Shown one piece after another: positions 37,601 to 50,600 of a DNA stretch of 64,000 nucleotides. The position numbers and the translations under genes were made by a program. Source of the stretch: Antitrichia curtipendula (taxonomy: Eukaryota; Streptophyta; Bryopsida; Hypnales; Leucodontaceae). The notes beneath the pieces were generated by a model. The model was given only the letters and a program-made list of their open reading frames with translations. It was not told the origin of the DNA and ran no database searches. The stretch is from NCBI GenBank assembly GCA_951230915.1, contig OX579634.1, positions 14,472,725-14,536,724 of the forward strand, read 5' to 3'. Within the stretch, counting starts at the first letter, position 1. Each line of letters begins with the position of its first letter.

Positions 37601-39821
37601 AACTTAGAGAGACTTTGAAGTCGAAGAGTGAAGAAGGGGACGCATACATTACTGAAATTGAGGTTTATTTGCTCACCTTCCTCGGTTTCTGGTTGCCTTC
37701 TACGCATGCCGTTAGGATGTTGACAAAGGATATAGAAGTTGATCTGGACTAATTTCTATTGGTATGGTGGCTTATTTCCGTGGAATGTTCGATGGAGCAG
37801 ACTATTGGGCAAGCGTATGAGGAGATGCAAACTCAGAATTCAAGGTTAATTCAACAAATTACTGAACGCGATGATTACAATACTCAGGTAACTTGTCAGC
37901 CATTGTGCATTTTAGTTATTGAAGTCCATCAAATTATTTGGATGTTAGTCTATTCTAAAATGTTTGATGTACGATAACGAGTAGATGATTTATGTCTACT
38001 GGAGGGTCCTGATATCAAAGAGACCTTAGAGAAGGTAATGATTTTGGGCCATAAAAAGTTCACCAACGTGAAGATTGAATACAATGAGGGAGTTGAAAGG
38101 ATTGAGGACTTGAATGGTGTGGAACGCATGAACAGGGGAGCATTATAATGTTGATAAATGATCTGTCTTCTCGTGTGAATATGGTTTTCCTGATACTTTT
38201 TTTCTTTATTGATTTCAGCTGGTAGCAGAGAGCCTGAAGGCTAAACAACTGCAAGCCTCCCTTCTGGTAGAGAAACAAGTCCTTGCTAGCCGCGTGCAAC
38301 ATGCTAATGCTACTGCTGACCATCATAAGCAGCGTGTTAGCCGTCTAGAAGATCAGGTATGATATCTCATGGTGAATGGTATGGTCTTGTTTTAAAGCTC
38401 GTTTCCACGAGGGGCTGACCTGACTCCACCTCGTCGGGCTTGCAGGCCAGATTCGTCAGCTTACCAGTCAGACCTGCCCCTCATGGAATCCGACCCTTCT
38501 GCGGAGGTCCTTTGTGGACGAGTAGGATTTATGAGTTTCAAAAGATGTGTGGTATGACTAGAAATTACGAATTAGATGTGTCTAGATGTTTGTGGATTGG
38601 TCTGCTATTCATCACCAGTTATTATGTGTCCAAGTTTTCACAGAACTAGAAATCCTCTAGATTTTCAGTCTTAATATGCACATCAGCCAAATATTGTTTC
38701 CAGTTTATATTTGAAGATCAGTTTTTTGCTCAACCCTCTGTTTTGTTGCTAGATGTCAACATGAATTATGTGGGTATCTTTGTTCAGGCTAGATCATACA
38801 TAGAGCAAACAGGCAAGGTCATGGACGATGCTAGACAACATACATTGTCCTTGGAGACTTTGAAACGAAAAACGGTTGAAAATGAGAAGGAGCTCGTCTC
38901 TACAAAGACTGCACTGGAAGATGCAAATAAAAGGATTGAAGATCGTGGGCTTAAACTTGCTGAGGCTCAACAGCAGCTTGACAAAGAAAGGTGAGGCGAA
39001 CTGTGATATATATCAATAACATTCCACTTCTACCAATGTTTTATTGTCTTAGGTGGTTAGTGAGAGACGTGAGAAATCATCTTCGCTAAATTTCTAAGAC
39101 CCCAAGGATGCAGCCCACAGCAACATCATGTTCGTCCAAAAATTGCAAATTTTGGAGATCACACGATACAGGAGGAGAGAAAAGAAGAGAGAGCTTGATG
39201 CACGTGTCGATGCTCCCACCTTGTTTACTTAGAGTAGAGCGATTTTAAGGCAACATGATTTTTCCGCCCACACTAACAGGCATGATTAGTACAATTCATC
39301 AAGATTTTGCTCGTTTGTGGGTTTATGATTTGGACCCTCAGCCATGTAAGTTCTTGTCGAAGCACACTTTCCCTATATCCGCTGAGCAACTTGTTTGGTG
39401 GCTTAGATTTGAGAAACGAAGGGTTCAAGACGAGCTAGAGGCGCTGAACAGTAAGTTGGCACGGCTGCGATCGCATCATGAGAGGGGTTCCGGAATAGAA
39501 CGGTTACAGGAGGAGATCAAAGAATACAAGGCCATCCTGAAGTGTAGCGTCTGTCATGATCGTCCCAAAGAAGTAAGAATGCCCTTCCCTTTGACAGATA
39601 GGGTTATCCCTGATTATTTTCTAAGTTTTTTGGCGCAACTTACAATTTACTGTGTCAGCTTGTACTGATTTTATTGTAATGGTTGACAGGTCGTCATCAC
39701 GAAGTGCTTTCATTTGTTTTGCGGTCCCTGCATCCAGAGGAACTTGGAGATCAGACATCGAAAATGTCCCGGTTGTGGGATTCCATTTGGCCAGAGCGAT
39801 GTCCGAAATGTCTACATTTAG
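31653..39821 (+). CDS. HUB1: HUB/BRE1-type E3 ubiquitin ligase (histone H2B monoubiquitination)
   Basis: Nineteen exons give 890 residues: 31653-31763, 32621-32782, 33047-33134, 33476-33715, 34027-34194, 34553-34761, 35105-35188, 35396-35515, 35648-35834, 35998-36158, 36380-36451, 36695-36771, 36950-37144, 37590-37662, 37801-37887, 38219-38356, 38788-38990, 39407-39572 and 39690-39821. Phases agree throughout. The start MGSTEEPERKRRH matches the conserved HUB N-terminus. The middle is almost entirely coiled coil. The SRPYVVLNDQ block (exon 8) and the LVAESLKAKQ block (exon 16) are family signatures. A C-terminal C3HC4 RING runs from CSVCHDRPKE to CPGCGIPFGQ, and the protein ends DVRNVYI. BRE1/HUB proteins work in the nucleus as a heterotypic ligase with a UBC2-type E2 on H2B during transcription elongation. 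Length is close to Arabidopsis HUB1 (about 880) and HUB2 (about 900); HUB1 versus HUB2 cannot be decided. The exon 6 donor is the least certain boundary: a later GT would add four residues. Confidence 0.95.
38403..38488. repeat. Small inverted repeat in HUB intron 16
   Basis: TTCCACGAGGGGCTGACCTG and, on the opposite strand, TTCCATGAGGGGCAGGTCTG form ~23-bp arms around a ~40-bp loop within the 38357-38787 intron. It could be a tiny MITE. It is also GC-richer than the surrounding intron. Confidence 0.55.
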
Positions 39822-42800
39822 CAAGATGCCGAAGCCATCACTTGGATGGCTTTGGCCAAGCACATTTTTTCTTCCTGCGTTGAAGGTGGAATTATACTAA
39901 TGGTCGTCGCCTTTTAGTGCAGATTTGTATACGCTGTCAGATTAGATTGAATTTGGAAGAACACATGAATTGGATTCCCAGCCTATTTTGAGTGCAAGGT
40001 TTCACTTGCTTTCAAGAGGCATGTAAAGTGGTAGTAACAGAGGTGACTCGTGTTTCTCAGGTTACCTGGTTTATTTTGTTATTTCTCCTTGGATCAGAAG
40101 AACGGTTCAATTCATCATTTTCAATGGTCACTTCTCTCCTGCTTTACCGAACTTTGTGGTCCTCGTTTTGTTTTGTTGTTACAATCTGTTGTGTGTAAAG
40201 TAGAAACATTCATTCCCCATTCATTTAAGTTGGTGCGTATAGATGGCATTAGAATCACAATTAGATGTCCTTTTTATCGTGTAGACAAATGAAAATCATT
40301 ATTATTAAAAAAAATTGAAACTTAGAGAATTTTTGTATTTTTTAATGAATTTTCAAAGTATATGCTAGAGGAAACTTCAAAGTGTTCAATAGGTGCATGT
40401 TTGAAGTGCCTTGAGAAAGACCCCATAACCATTCACTAAAAAGCTTGTTACTTTCCATAGACTTCATTTTTCAACAATAGAGGGAGGTAGCATGATTTGG
40501 GTACTTGGATTTATAATCATTGAAATCAAGTCTAAGCTTGGAATTTTATCATTTCCAAAGCCATTCCATAATTGAGGTAAACAACCTTTGACATTCAAAA
40601 AATCCATCAAAGACACCTATGAAATGATTGATTAAACTCTTGCATCAACTTTTTTTCAATAAATGAGTTTGGACTACATTGGATTGAATTAGTGGCTACA
40701 ATCAATGTCTTGAATGTTAGTGATGGAGTCCTTAACCCCTATGTACTTTGATGTCTAATTTATGGATGATGAACAAATGTGTGTCTCCTTACTGCTTGCA
40801 AATGTGGAAGTATATCAAGTGGTTAACCAAGCCAAAATTGCATTAACTCTAGTTCAAAATTGGATTTGCCAAAATTTAAAAATAAAAACAAAAAAAAATC
40901 CACCATGTCACAAGACTCCCATTTCAAATCCATTCCACCAAATTTTACTTAGAAAATGATAATATTTTGCTTGTAATTGAATTTAGAAGGAATTTTAAAA
41001 TTTTCCTTTCAAAATTTATAAAATTATATTGGTAATAGCATTGGTGAATATAACTGTACAAATGGAATCTAAAATTCAAAGTCTACAATTTTTATTTTTA
41101 TATCAATTCCAAAGCATTCTTCTATATAATACTTTATGATGATTTATCACAAATCCTCAATTATAGAGAAGGATTTACCGTTTAGGCATTAATGACTGCA
41201 ATAGTAACTTCTACCTTTTAGGGGAAATTCATCACAAGAAGTGACTTTTTTAGGCCAACATGTTGTGGCCATGTTAGGAAATATTGTGACCACTTTAGGT
41301 GAGAAAGATGGCTATTATGGATATATTTTTTGTTGATTTGGGGATAATCTAGAGGCTGTTTTGGTCAATTAGGTATCACACTTCATAAATTCATAACAAA
41401 TTCTTAATATTTAAAAAAATATATAAAATTTTAATTGTTTTCCCCATTTCTCACACTTTTCTTTATGTGGAATTTTTTCTTAAATTTCAAGAATGCCAAC
41501 AAGGCAAATCAATCATTTTGCATGTTATAGGCTACTTATCTTACACCTTCAATCAACTCTTCAAGCAAAGTCATAATAGTATTGACACCTATAAAGATGT
41601 GTGAAATTATTTATTGATGAATGACTTTCAGCTTTCATTGTTGTAGAACAGACGAATGTGCACATTTATCCACTCAAGGGAGACTAATAATCATAGGGGA
41701 TTACGATAAAGCAAGTCAAAATATTTCTAACAATAATTTATTCAAGATTAAATATTTTGTAATTGCACTACTCTTAGGGTTGTTTCACACTACATCCAAA
41801 GTTCCAATAGTTCCACTAAACCCTCAAAATTTGATTGTTAGAGAGCTATTAATTGGGACTTGGGGCTTCACACTACGTCCAAAGTCCAAGGTCATACATG
41901 ACTTCAAAACACGTGAATAGCTGCACTTTGGGGGATATTTGGCACCAAAGAGGTGAGACTTAGAGGCCAAGTTGGATCTAGCCAAAATTGAAATCCAACT
42001 CAGCGTCTAAGTCCGGAAAATTTCTTTGACTAAAATATTGAAGATCAAGTTTGATGTAGGTGATTAGATGGAAATGGCCATTTTGTTTGTTGAATAGGAG
42101 AGCCAGTCAAAACTCAAAACCTTAAGTGTGTATTTTCTCTTCCATTGTTGTTGTTGCATTCAATTTTTTTGCTAAATTATATTAGTTCGCTTTTGTTGTG
42201 GTTAGTCTTTCTTGTGTAAGAATGGAGGGATTTTGCTAAATCCTTATAGTTGTAGTCAACCAGATTATGAAGTTGGAGAAGATAAATTTTTAGGCCTAAT
42301 TCATAAAGTGCATTTTTTTCCTTCACTCTTAAAATTGAAAAATTAGAGAGACATATAGATTAGGTAGCAATTAGAAAGCATCACAATTGCTCATTGTAAT
42401 AAGTAGTAAGGTAGTTACTACCTCTTTTGAACAAATTGTGAGAGAATGTCAATTTCAGAGACTTTCAAACACTTAGGGATGGCAATAATTGCCACTTTTG
42501 GGTACATAGTGACAAACTACCAAAAACAATAAAAACTATATATGAATTACTAAAAGGACACATGTGTCATTTTTTCATTTGATGAAAAATATTAAAAACA
42601 AAATTTCAAAGGGGATACACTAGTACTTTTTAAAAAAGGAGTTCAAAAAATTTATTCAAAAAACATAAAATAGAAGTGTTTTAAAAAACACCCATAGTCA
42701 TCATATACTCATCCTATAGTTTTATTCAAAGCTTACAAAAATTGCTTTGCACAAACTTTTTCAAGTCCTAAAACTCAAAGTTTTGCAAAGCTTAAAAACA

Positions 42801-45030
42801 CATATTTTTTTCAAAATTTTGGTAAAAAAGACTTAAATGCTTAGCAATGGTCTTCTGGAACACTTTCCTAATCACCTACAACAATCAAATAAACAAAACC
42901 TTAGAAAACAAGTTTGACCTAGCCATTTTCAGCTCAAAATTCAGTTCACAATCTAACAACATAAATTCTACAACAAAATGTCTATACACTCCTCAAATAG
43001 GTAATTGATTCAAAAGACTAATTTACCCAATTTTTAACACATACATGAGGAAGTATGGCACATGAAGCTTGGAAAGACACAATGAAGAGGTCAATAACTC
43101 AAAAACACTTCTAGCCAACAAAATAATCTTACAACAAAATACATTGCTCTTCATTGCTAGAGTAACATGTTGTTCAACAAGATGCAAATTCAAAATACAG
43201 ATTTAAAAGATTATATAATTTGAAGATCAGAAGAAGATAAGGTTCAAAAAGTAGAGGATAATTTCTAAAGACAAGCACGGAGACTCTAAAATTGTTGCAT
43301 ACTTGGGGATGATTATATTGAAAGCTCAAAATTTTAACAACCAAGATTATGGACAATTTTAGAACAACCAAAGTGCTTTTAATAGCTAATTAGTTGTTGT
43401 AGAGCAAACCCAAGATTTGAAGATTATTGACCACCTTCAAGCTGTAACCACATAAGGGAAATCCCTGGCGTATGAGAGCTACCCAAATGCCACCAATATT
43501 AACAACCCTAAAAGCTTTGCAATTTCCCTAATCTCTGCGTAAAATATCTGAACATTGGCTTCTCTCAAAAATTCTAAGCACAAAAAATAGATAAAAACAA
43601 AAAGAACAATAAATTATACTTTACACCAAAGTTGCCATTATAAATATGCTGAGATTTCCTACTTGCTACTTTTTAGGCAATGACTACCTAAGGTTTCCTT
43701 TGGCATAATTTTTAAGTGTAAGAAATATTTAGAAAGAGTTTAATAAATTATATATATATATATATACAAGTATATATAGAAAAATAAAATTTAGATACAA
43801 CGTAAAAGAGAAAGTTTATATTGTAAGTTCTACATTTTTATGTGGATGTGAGATTCAAAATTATTTTTAAACACTTCTATTTTAATAAACCTATTTTTTT
43901 TATATATACCATCTAATAGATTGATGCATAGAAATTTGAAGATCCTAACGTTTAATTTTTTATATAGTGTAAAAAGATTTGATTGACCATCTAGATAATT
44001 TTTGTAAAAATTGAAAGCTCTATGTTCCGGAAGCAATTTTAGGAATTTTTTTACAAATGAATGTACTATGTCCATTTATGAATTCATTTTCCATCATAAA
44101 AATAAATAAAGAGTTCCAAATATTTGAGTTTGTTTTTTAGCTCAATTTTGTTGTTGGTGTTAGGTTAAGGCAAATCTATCTTAGAACCATTAGCAATATA
44201 GTTTTTCCTTCTATGTTGTACATAATCCAGTTTATTATTGTTTATAAAATAAAATAACTGTATTATTTCATAATGTTAATTTTTTTATGCTTAAAACTAA
44301 TGTCTTTAATATAAATTGGTGTGAATTCAAAATTTGTCCTGTAAAAGAATTTAAGTTATTTGGAATTCAAATACATATAATGTAGTCATACTTGTTAAAC
44401 AAAAAATATTGGTTGTCTTCATTTCCAAATATTTCATACTTGTTGAGTATGGTCCTATGGTTGAATATTCCTCCCCCCTTCAAAAAAATGATGATACTTT
44501 AAATTTTTTTATCTTTGCATGTGAAATGGTAATTTCTAGTGGTTTTTGATGTCAAAGAGGTTGGTAAACTTGAAGATTTAATCAAACAACTTTCATGTTC
44601 TATAAGTTTCATAGCCAATATTGTTTTACGCAAAAAACAAGCTATTGTAAATGTTTCTTGCAAAAAAACAAAAAAAATTATACCTTAATAAAGTGAAAGA
44701 TCTATAATAAAGGTTCATTTTATTTTTCATAAAATTAAAAAAATTATAATGAATTGCTGAAGGAATAAAGAGTTATTTTATATTTTACACAAAAATATCC
44801 AAATATAAAGAAATTGATAAAATAATTAAGTGACAATAAGTAATTAGGTATAACTTTATGAGGTAGAAAATTCTAAAATTGTTTGGAATTATTTGATGTA
44901 ATTTTTGAGATTCAGTTGTCATTCATTTTTTTTACAAAAAACATCCTTTCATTAAATGATTGTATCCATTAAAATAAAATTTCTACTCTTGTAATTTATA
45001 TAGTAAAATCGAAGTATATAGAGAGTAGGT
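39822..45030. other. HUB 3' flank and long AT-rich intergenic DNA
   Basis: About 5.2 kb have no supported gene. The first few hundred bases are probably HUB 3' untranslated region. All remaining frames are short. A TA dinucleotide run lies near 43748-43766. I see no transposon termini or paired repeats by eye, but older decayed copies could be missed. Confidence 0.55.
43748..43766. repeat. (TA)n microsatellite
   Basis: A run of alternating TA of about 19 bp lies in AT-rich intergenic DNA. Confidence 0.7.
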
Positions 45031-45039
45031 CAACTTTGA

Positions 45040-45530
45040 CAATATTTTCCCATGGCCGATGCCACTTGGAAGGCCTTGAGAGCTAGGACCCTTCGATCAA
45101 GTGAACACAATGGCCGGTGGATGGTGACAAGCGAACAAATAGACATGTGAACAACGGATGAAGGATGGCGGTGGATGGATGGCGGATAGACGACCTTGGA
45201 AGTTGGGACTTGTTGATTAGGCGAACAACGGATAGACTGGCGGACATTGTCAAATGAGATGGACGCGATTCTGCCATCAAATAGGACTAATGCCAAAACA
45301 ATCCATTCAACTATGGCCGTTGCATCTGGTGGACGATAGACCGTCCGCCTCATCTCAGTTGTCTGATCAAGCGGACATTGTTGGATGGGATGGACGCCAA
45401 ACGGTCTGCTTAGTCATGGCCACAAGATCTGGCGGACAACAATGTGGACGGACGCAATTAGTGCAAATAGCTATTGTGAACACTGACATACAACCACAAA
45501 TGGATAAGAAAATTCATCCTTTCTGGTAAA
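45040..45530. repeat. Degenerate GGCGGAC/GGTGGATG-rich array
   Basis: GGATGG, GGCGGA, GGACG and GCGGACATTG words recur densely on this strand, in clear contrast to the AT-rich flanks. The same vocabulary (forward or reverse complement) returns at 49085-49400, 49856-50045, 50285-50365 and 51100-51340. It looks like a decayed tandem or subterminal repeat of a mobile-element family. No protein was recognised. Confidence 0.55.
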
Positions 45531-46249
45531 TTTCAAAAATTTGAATGTCTTAGGACGTCCACATGGCTAGTATCTATGGACACTGAATGTCTAGACATGA
45601 CTTTGGCATTAGTATATCTTGGCAACTCTGAACAACAATGCAACTAGTAGTTGAGAACTTCATAGCTTCCTTGGTTTACTCACGAAGAAAGTACAATATG
45701 AAAAATTAACCTCTAAAAAACCCATGGGCTACCATACAACCAACTATTCTCATCCCCACCAAAGTTCTTCTTCAACATAGTGGCTTTATGTCATCATTAG
45801 GAAAAACCGGGCCCTCCAAAGGGCCGCGTAAGAGCTCCATGTACTGTCTCTAGAGCTAGAAATGCGCCACTGCTATTGGCTGCTAGATCCAGGAAATTAG
45901 TAAAAAAAGTTGGAGGAAATGTAAAATATTTGCGCTAGGAGACAAATGTGGAGCCATCGGTCAGAAACAATGTCTGTACCGGAGCGTCCATGTCACTTCC
46001 CACGTAGGAAGCCCGCAGAATCGCCCGAGAGAATTCAGAGTTGGTTGAAGCTGTGGCAGCAACCCGAAAATTAAAACCACTTAAAATAATGGAGGTTGCA
46101 AGTCATACCAAGTCTGGTACCTCCCAACTCCTCCAAACGTTGTTGTTGGATCCTCTGTGTTTTTGACTTTTTTGCAATGTGTATGGGGGATAAATGCATG
46201 ATTGACCTCTAGCCAGCAAAAGGTGCGAATATATACTGCATTTTCTTGA
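45531..46249. other. Intergenic DNA in the repeat island
   Basis: No gene is supported. A GC-rich word CGGGCCCTCCAAAGGGCC at about 45807 resembles a hAT-type terminus, but I found no partner end. Confidence 0.4.
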
Positions 46250-47030
46250 ACAAGTATACTCACTGGACGAGAAAGTAGAGGTCACATTGGCGAATTCAAC
46301 TTGTGGCGTAGAGTTGTAGCAAGGTATTTCTTTCTTACTTACTGAGGGGGTGAACCTTGTATGTATTGGTGGAGATGCATTGGCTCTAGCTAGATATGGC
46401 AGAGTTGCTGTACAAATTTCTGAATGTTTTGAGTGCATTTTTTTCAAGAACTGTTTGATGTTCTTGATTTGGTGGGGTTTTATTTTCTAGATCTTGTTAT
46501 GTGGATAGAGAATGGTTATTTGACCTGTATAGTGTAATAGGTAATATAGTGCTTTTTGTTAAACAAGTATATTTGTTGAACGAGAAAGTAGAGAAAGTAG
46601 AGGTTGCCATAGCAAATTCAACTGATTACGTAGAGTAGTAGCGTAATTTGCTTTAGGAATTTAATTACTTGAGGTGGAGGTATGAGCTTTTTGGATATAG
46701 AAGGATAGCTGAACGATTACAAAGATTGTAATGCACTTTTCTAGGACTTAGATCGATGTTCTTTATCAGGCGGCATTTTTCTTCAAAGGTGTATGTAAAT
46801 GTTGATGGAGAATTATTGATTGACATTTAACGAAAGAGACAAAATGTTCTTTTCTGGAACGATTACGTTCATTGCACGCGAAAGTAGGTAGCCATGGTGA
46901 GTTCAGCTAATGGTGTAAAGGAGTAGCGTAATCCTTCGAGATTTTTTACTGAGGAAGTGAACCTCTTGAGATGGAGATAGATTTTTTAAATGATCAAGGT
47001 GCTGTACGGTTTCAAAGTAGAGGACGAGGG
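46250..47030. repeat. Three degenerate tandem units, period about 300 bp
   Basis: A block containing CGAGAAAGTAGAG, GGCGAATTCAACT-like, GTAGAG..GTAGC and ACTGAGG..GTGAACCT words recurs at about 46.26, 46.57 and 46.87 kb (spacings about 310 and 300 bp). The copies are diverged and carry indels, so this is an old tandem array. A minus-strand frame of 114 codons crosses the first unit and lacks known motifs. Confidence 0.55.
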
Positions 47031-47035
47031 GATAG

Positions 47036-47515
47036 ACAGAGGACCCCTCTCTGAATTTTGTCCATAACTTTTGATTAGAGACTTTAAATCTCAAATGTGT
47101 TTTTGCAGGTGAAATTTAGCTTAATTTTCTACCTTTTCTTAGTTCAAATTTTTTTTTTTAAAAACGTATTTTACTGTGCCAAAACGATCATCAAAGTCTA
47201 CCGAGTTAATAAAACACAAAATTGTGAATGATTAACTTTAAAATTAAATTAAAATTGTACATAGAAATGAACCGTGGAAATTTAAACACTGCCTAAATGA
47301 CAAAAACTTATTTAAAACTTTTGTAAGTCTAAATGAACAAAAAAATATTGATTGTTTTGTTGATTTGGACGTTGTACTACCAAAATTAACAAAAAGTTGC
47401 CACCATTTTGTTACCTTGTGCCAAATCAACAAAAACTTGTGAAAATGGTCAATACAGTGTCCAATTCAACAAAAATTTGATGATTTGTTGATATGGACAT
47501 CATTTTTTACTAGTG
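47036..47515 (-). repeat. Long inverted arm, left copy, with CACTA-like tip
   Basis: About 475 bp are the near-perfect reverse complement of 51377-51847 (roughly 97 % by eye). On the minus strand it begins CACTAGTAAAAAATGATGTC and carries repeated TTTTTGTTGATTTGG-type words, as the subterminal regions of CACTA elements do. Its left boundary, near GAATTTTGTCC, abuts the 300-bp tandem units. Confidence 0.7.
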
Positions 47516-49084
47516 GTTTTATCTGAAAAGGAAGATGTTTATGTGGAGGTAGAAGAGGCCCATGGGACAACGGTTTTGAATGGTGGGACCGAAGGAACAA
47601 ATGAAGTCATTCGCATTCCCTAGGCTTTGTCCACGGGAGGGGCTTGGGAGGAAGAGACTGACAAACAAAACAAGGGTGGAGGATATCACGTGAAGGTTAA
47701 ATAGAACATGTGCAATGCAAATGTTCAATCCATCAAGGCATTGGCGAGTAAAAACAGTGGAGAATCCACTATGGAAAATGACAAAGCAAATGCAATAGAA
47801 AAGAATGGTGATCGATGTTTGGTGGAGCCCATAAGCCTAGTTTTTGCCAACAAAAGTAAAGGCAACCCAAAATTCATGCAAGAATCCCAAGTGCCACTAC
47901 GTATTGTTCCTCCATGTGCCCTACTTATAAGTAGTAGCAAAACTTGGGATGGTTCAAGGAGTTTAGGGTTTGGAAAACGACTTGCCAACATAACCAAAAA
48001 AAATGAGGCTTCCATCAATGATGAAAAAGATGTGACATTGACTATAGTGTTGCTTCGGAGTACTTTTTGCGATGTACCACCACGACGCAACAAAAATTCA
48101 ACCTTTACGCCGTAGTCTTTGAATGAAATGAAGATAATCATTTATGGAGGGCCACATTAGGAAAATCAAAGGTCACAGAAGGCATTCAAGGCAATAAGAA
48201 AAGAATTATGCAACCTTTTGCGATTTTTCCAAACAAAAAACAAAATGTGGATAGAACCCCCCTTGAAATATGTGTGCCTATTGTACAAAGCAAAATGAAA
48301 CCGGTCTCATGTCTTCGGGAAGAGGATAGGAAAGCCATATGGAAAGTAAAAAAAGAGAACATGAATGACAAAAGAAAGAGATCACGCACATCTAGGGAAG
48401 TACAAGAAGGAGGATTTACACTTTTAGATTCTTCATCAGACGATATGGAAGACACATCCAATGATGAAGATGATGGATGGAAAAAATGATTTGAGAGTAG
48501 TGGGACAGAGGTGAAAGGAGATGATGAGTACTATCCTTAGGGATTGAAGGGATGTAGGCTTAGGTATTCATGTGTTCATATTACATATACGAATAGCATG
48601 TAATGAGGTTGTTTAAATCTTTCATTTTAGTACTACCATACTTGTTGATATTGTGAATACATTTATGGTTTTATGTGGTTTGCAAAACCAAACACAAATT
48701 GAATAAAAATTGATTGTGTGTTTATTTTCTCGAATGAAACATAGTATATTGTAGTTGGACTATATAAAATGTTGTAACATTTGCTTTGTGGTTGTTCTAG
48801 TTTAAGAATTGCAGTTCCTCATGTTCACACTCACCTTCACTACTTCAAAAGTTCTCAAAGAAATGATTTAACTCCACATTATCCTAAAGCATGCATGAAT
48901 CTCGCATATACACATTCTTTAGCAATTGTGCAAATTTTTTTACCATCTATGAGCCTAAACCGTGCTCCAATAATATAAGTAGCAAGTTCTTACATGTAGC
49001 AATATACATCTAAAACTTAGTCTCATTTTCTCATAATTAAAAAACTGAAATTAAATTTTATATCATTATTAAAGACTAAACGGC
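47516..49084. other. Repeat-island interior with two degraded open frames
   Basis: The plus strand has two longish frames in different phases (47708-48115 and 48208-48489). The second ends in an acidic, Ser/Asp-rich tail (SSSDDMEDTSNDEDDG). They may be pieces of one mobile-element gene broken by frameshifts. No protein family was recognised. Confidence 0.35.
47708..48489 (+). pseudogene. Possible broken mobile-element gene, function unknown
   Basis: Two adjacent plus-strand frames (about 135 and 93 codons) are in different reading phases and separated by about 90 bp. Between them is a nearly continuous coding-like stretch. The upstream part is basic and polar; the downstream part contains KAIWKVKKENMNDKRKRSR followed by an acidic tail, a layout often seen in nuclear proteins. 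Both start at non-ATG or weak contexts. The position between the two long inverted arms suggests cargo of a transposon. I cannot name a family. Confidence 0.3.
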
Positions 49085-49400
49085 TTGCCTCCATTTGTGT
49101 TGTTTGCCATCCACCGTCCAAAGCTTGTCCACTTGAAAACCATTGTCCGCCACTCCCTCGTTTGTCCACCTACTTATCCGCCAAAAATCGCATGTTCGCC
49201 AATCCCTGTCTGTCCGCCCGCTCATCCACCACTCTCCAGTCTATCCCCCTATCTGCCAGGAAAAAGGCCATCCACCAAGAAAATTTCTACCAACTGCGGT
49301 TTTATCCAAATGTTCGCCACGTCCGGACGTCTAAAATTTGGACGTGATTTTGCCCGGGATGTTTACTTATGTCAACCCTACATGGTATGTTTGAAGGTGC
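49085..49400. repeat. GTCCGCCA-rich array, forward orientation
   Basis: Words such as GTCCGCC, TCCACC, GTTCGCCA and CTGTCCGCCCG recur every 10-20 bp. The block ends with GACGTCTAAAATTTGGACGT, a motif also present near 51300 (CGTCCAAAATTTGGACAT). Several open frames cross it only because the repeat has few stops. Confidence 0.6.
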
Positions 49401-50600
49401 TTGGTGTATCGTGAAGTGCGTCCATTGCGATGCCACGGGGAGAATTCAAATGTAGGTGGTAGTGCGGCTAGAGTTCAAAACCTACACTCTTTTGTGAAGA
49501 TGGAGGTAAGATTATATTCACTTTTATGAAGATGGATGGTTTCTGAAAGTACTTGATGCTTTAGGTCAGTTTTAGGCCGCACTTTCTTATTTATTTATGT
49601 ATATTTTGTTAAAATGTTGATATTCTTTGTAAACATACCATCGGGACTGGGTCAAGCTTTTGCCAGTTTGTATTGGGGCGGCAACAACATCTATTGCTGG
49701 CAACCAGACTCTGACAAAGTTTTAGATTTTGGGTATTGAGACAAATATCAATGGTTTGGAAGCAAAGATTGACAACAAGCTTGACAACTTTGAAGGCAAG
49801 GTACCCTAGGGTAGACGAATTCCTACATTCAAGGCAAACTCAAGTCCATTTTTTGGACGTTCGGACTTAGTGGACTTTATGTCTGAATTGGATGGCCACC
49901 ATCGGAAAATTATAACAGGTGGTTGGCTTAGCGTGGTGGACAACAATAAATGGAAGCAGTGGTGGATGGCCTCTAGCAAACTAGTTGGCGGATGGCAAAT
50001 AGATTGGCAGATGGTTTGGGGCGGTGGAGTTGGTGGACAGACATGCAACAAATGACCATTTTTTTGACATTTTCAAACACCTTCTCTGAAATATGTCCAT
50101 AACTTTTAGATGGAATGTCCAAACTTCAAACGGATTTTTGGAGATGAAACTTTTCTTGATTTTGAAACTTTTTTGAAAAAATACATTCTACTATGCTAAA
50201 ATGAGGTCTAAAAATATTTTTTTCCTACATTTTACAGTGGACACACAAGTGCCATTGAAATGAATGGAAACCTCCAAGTTCCAAAAGGCGGACGAGCTGG
50301 CAGACAGTGGACATATGGTGGATTGATTGGAAAATAGCAAGAGATGGCGGAAGGGCGGAGTAGGTTTTTGTTCTCACACTAGTTTTTCTTACCACATTTT
50401 AGCATAGTAGGATGGGTTTTTTCAAAAAAACTTTGAACTAGAAAAGGTTTGAAAATCAAGCTAAGTTTCATCTCCAAAAATCCGTTTGAGGTTTAGACAC
50501 TCCACCTAGAAGTTAAGCGCTCAATTTATTGTCCCCTAGTAAATTTTGAGACACTAAATGTCCCGGGACGTCCCGGGGGTAGTGGATGCTGGATGTTGGA
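49401..50600. repeat. GGTGGACA/GGCGGA-rich DNA with an internal palindrome
   Basis: From 49856 to 50045 and 50285 to 50365 the array vocabulary appears in the opposite orientation (GGTGGATGG, GGCGGATGG, GGCGGACGAG). Between these, 50095-50205 and 50390-50513 are inverted copies of a ~120-bp unit that includes TCAAACGGATTTTTGGAGAT in both. A GGGACGTCCCGGGGG palindrome lies at about 50566. Confidence 0.55.

Noticed and set aside
49085..49414. Frames of 60-110 codons in the GTCCGCC array read as a protein-coding gene
   Set aside because: Three overlapping phases are open at once because the repeat lacks stop codons; the peptides are low complexity.
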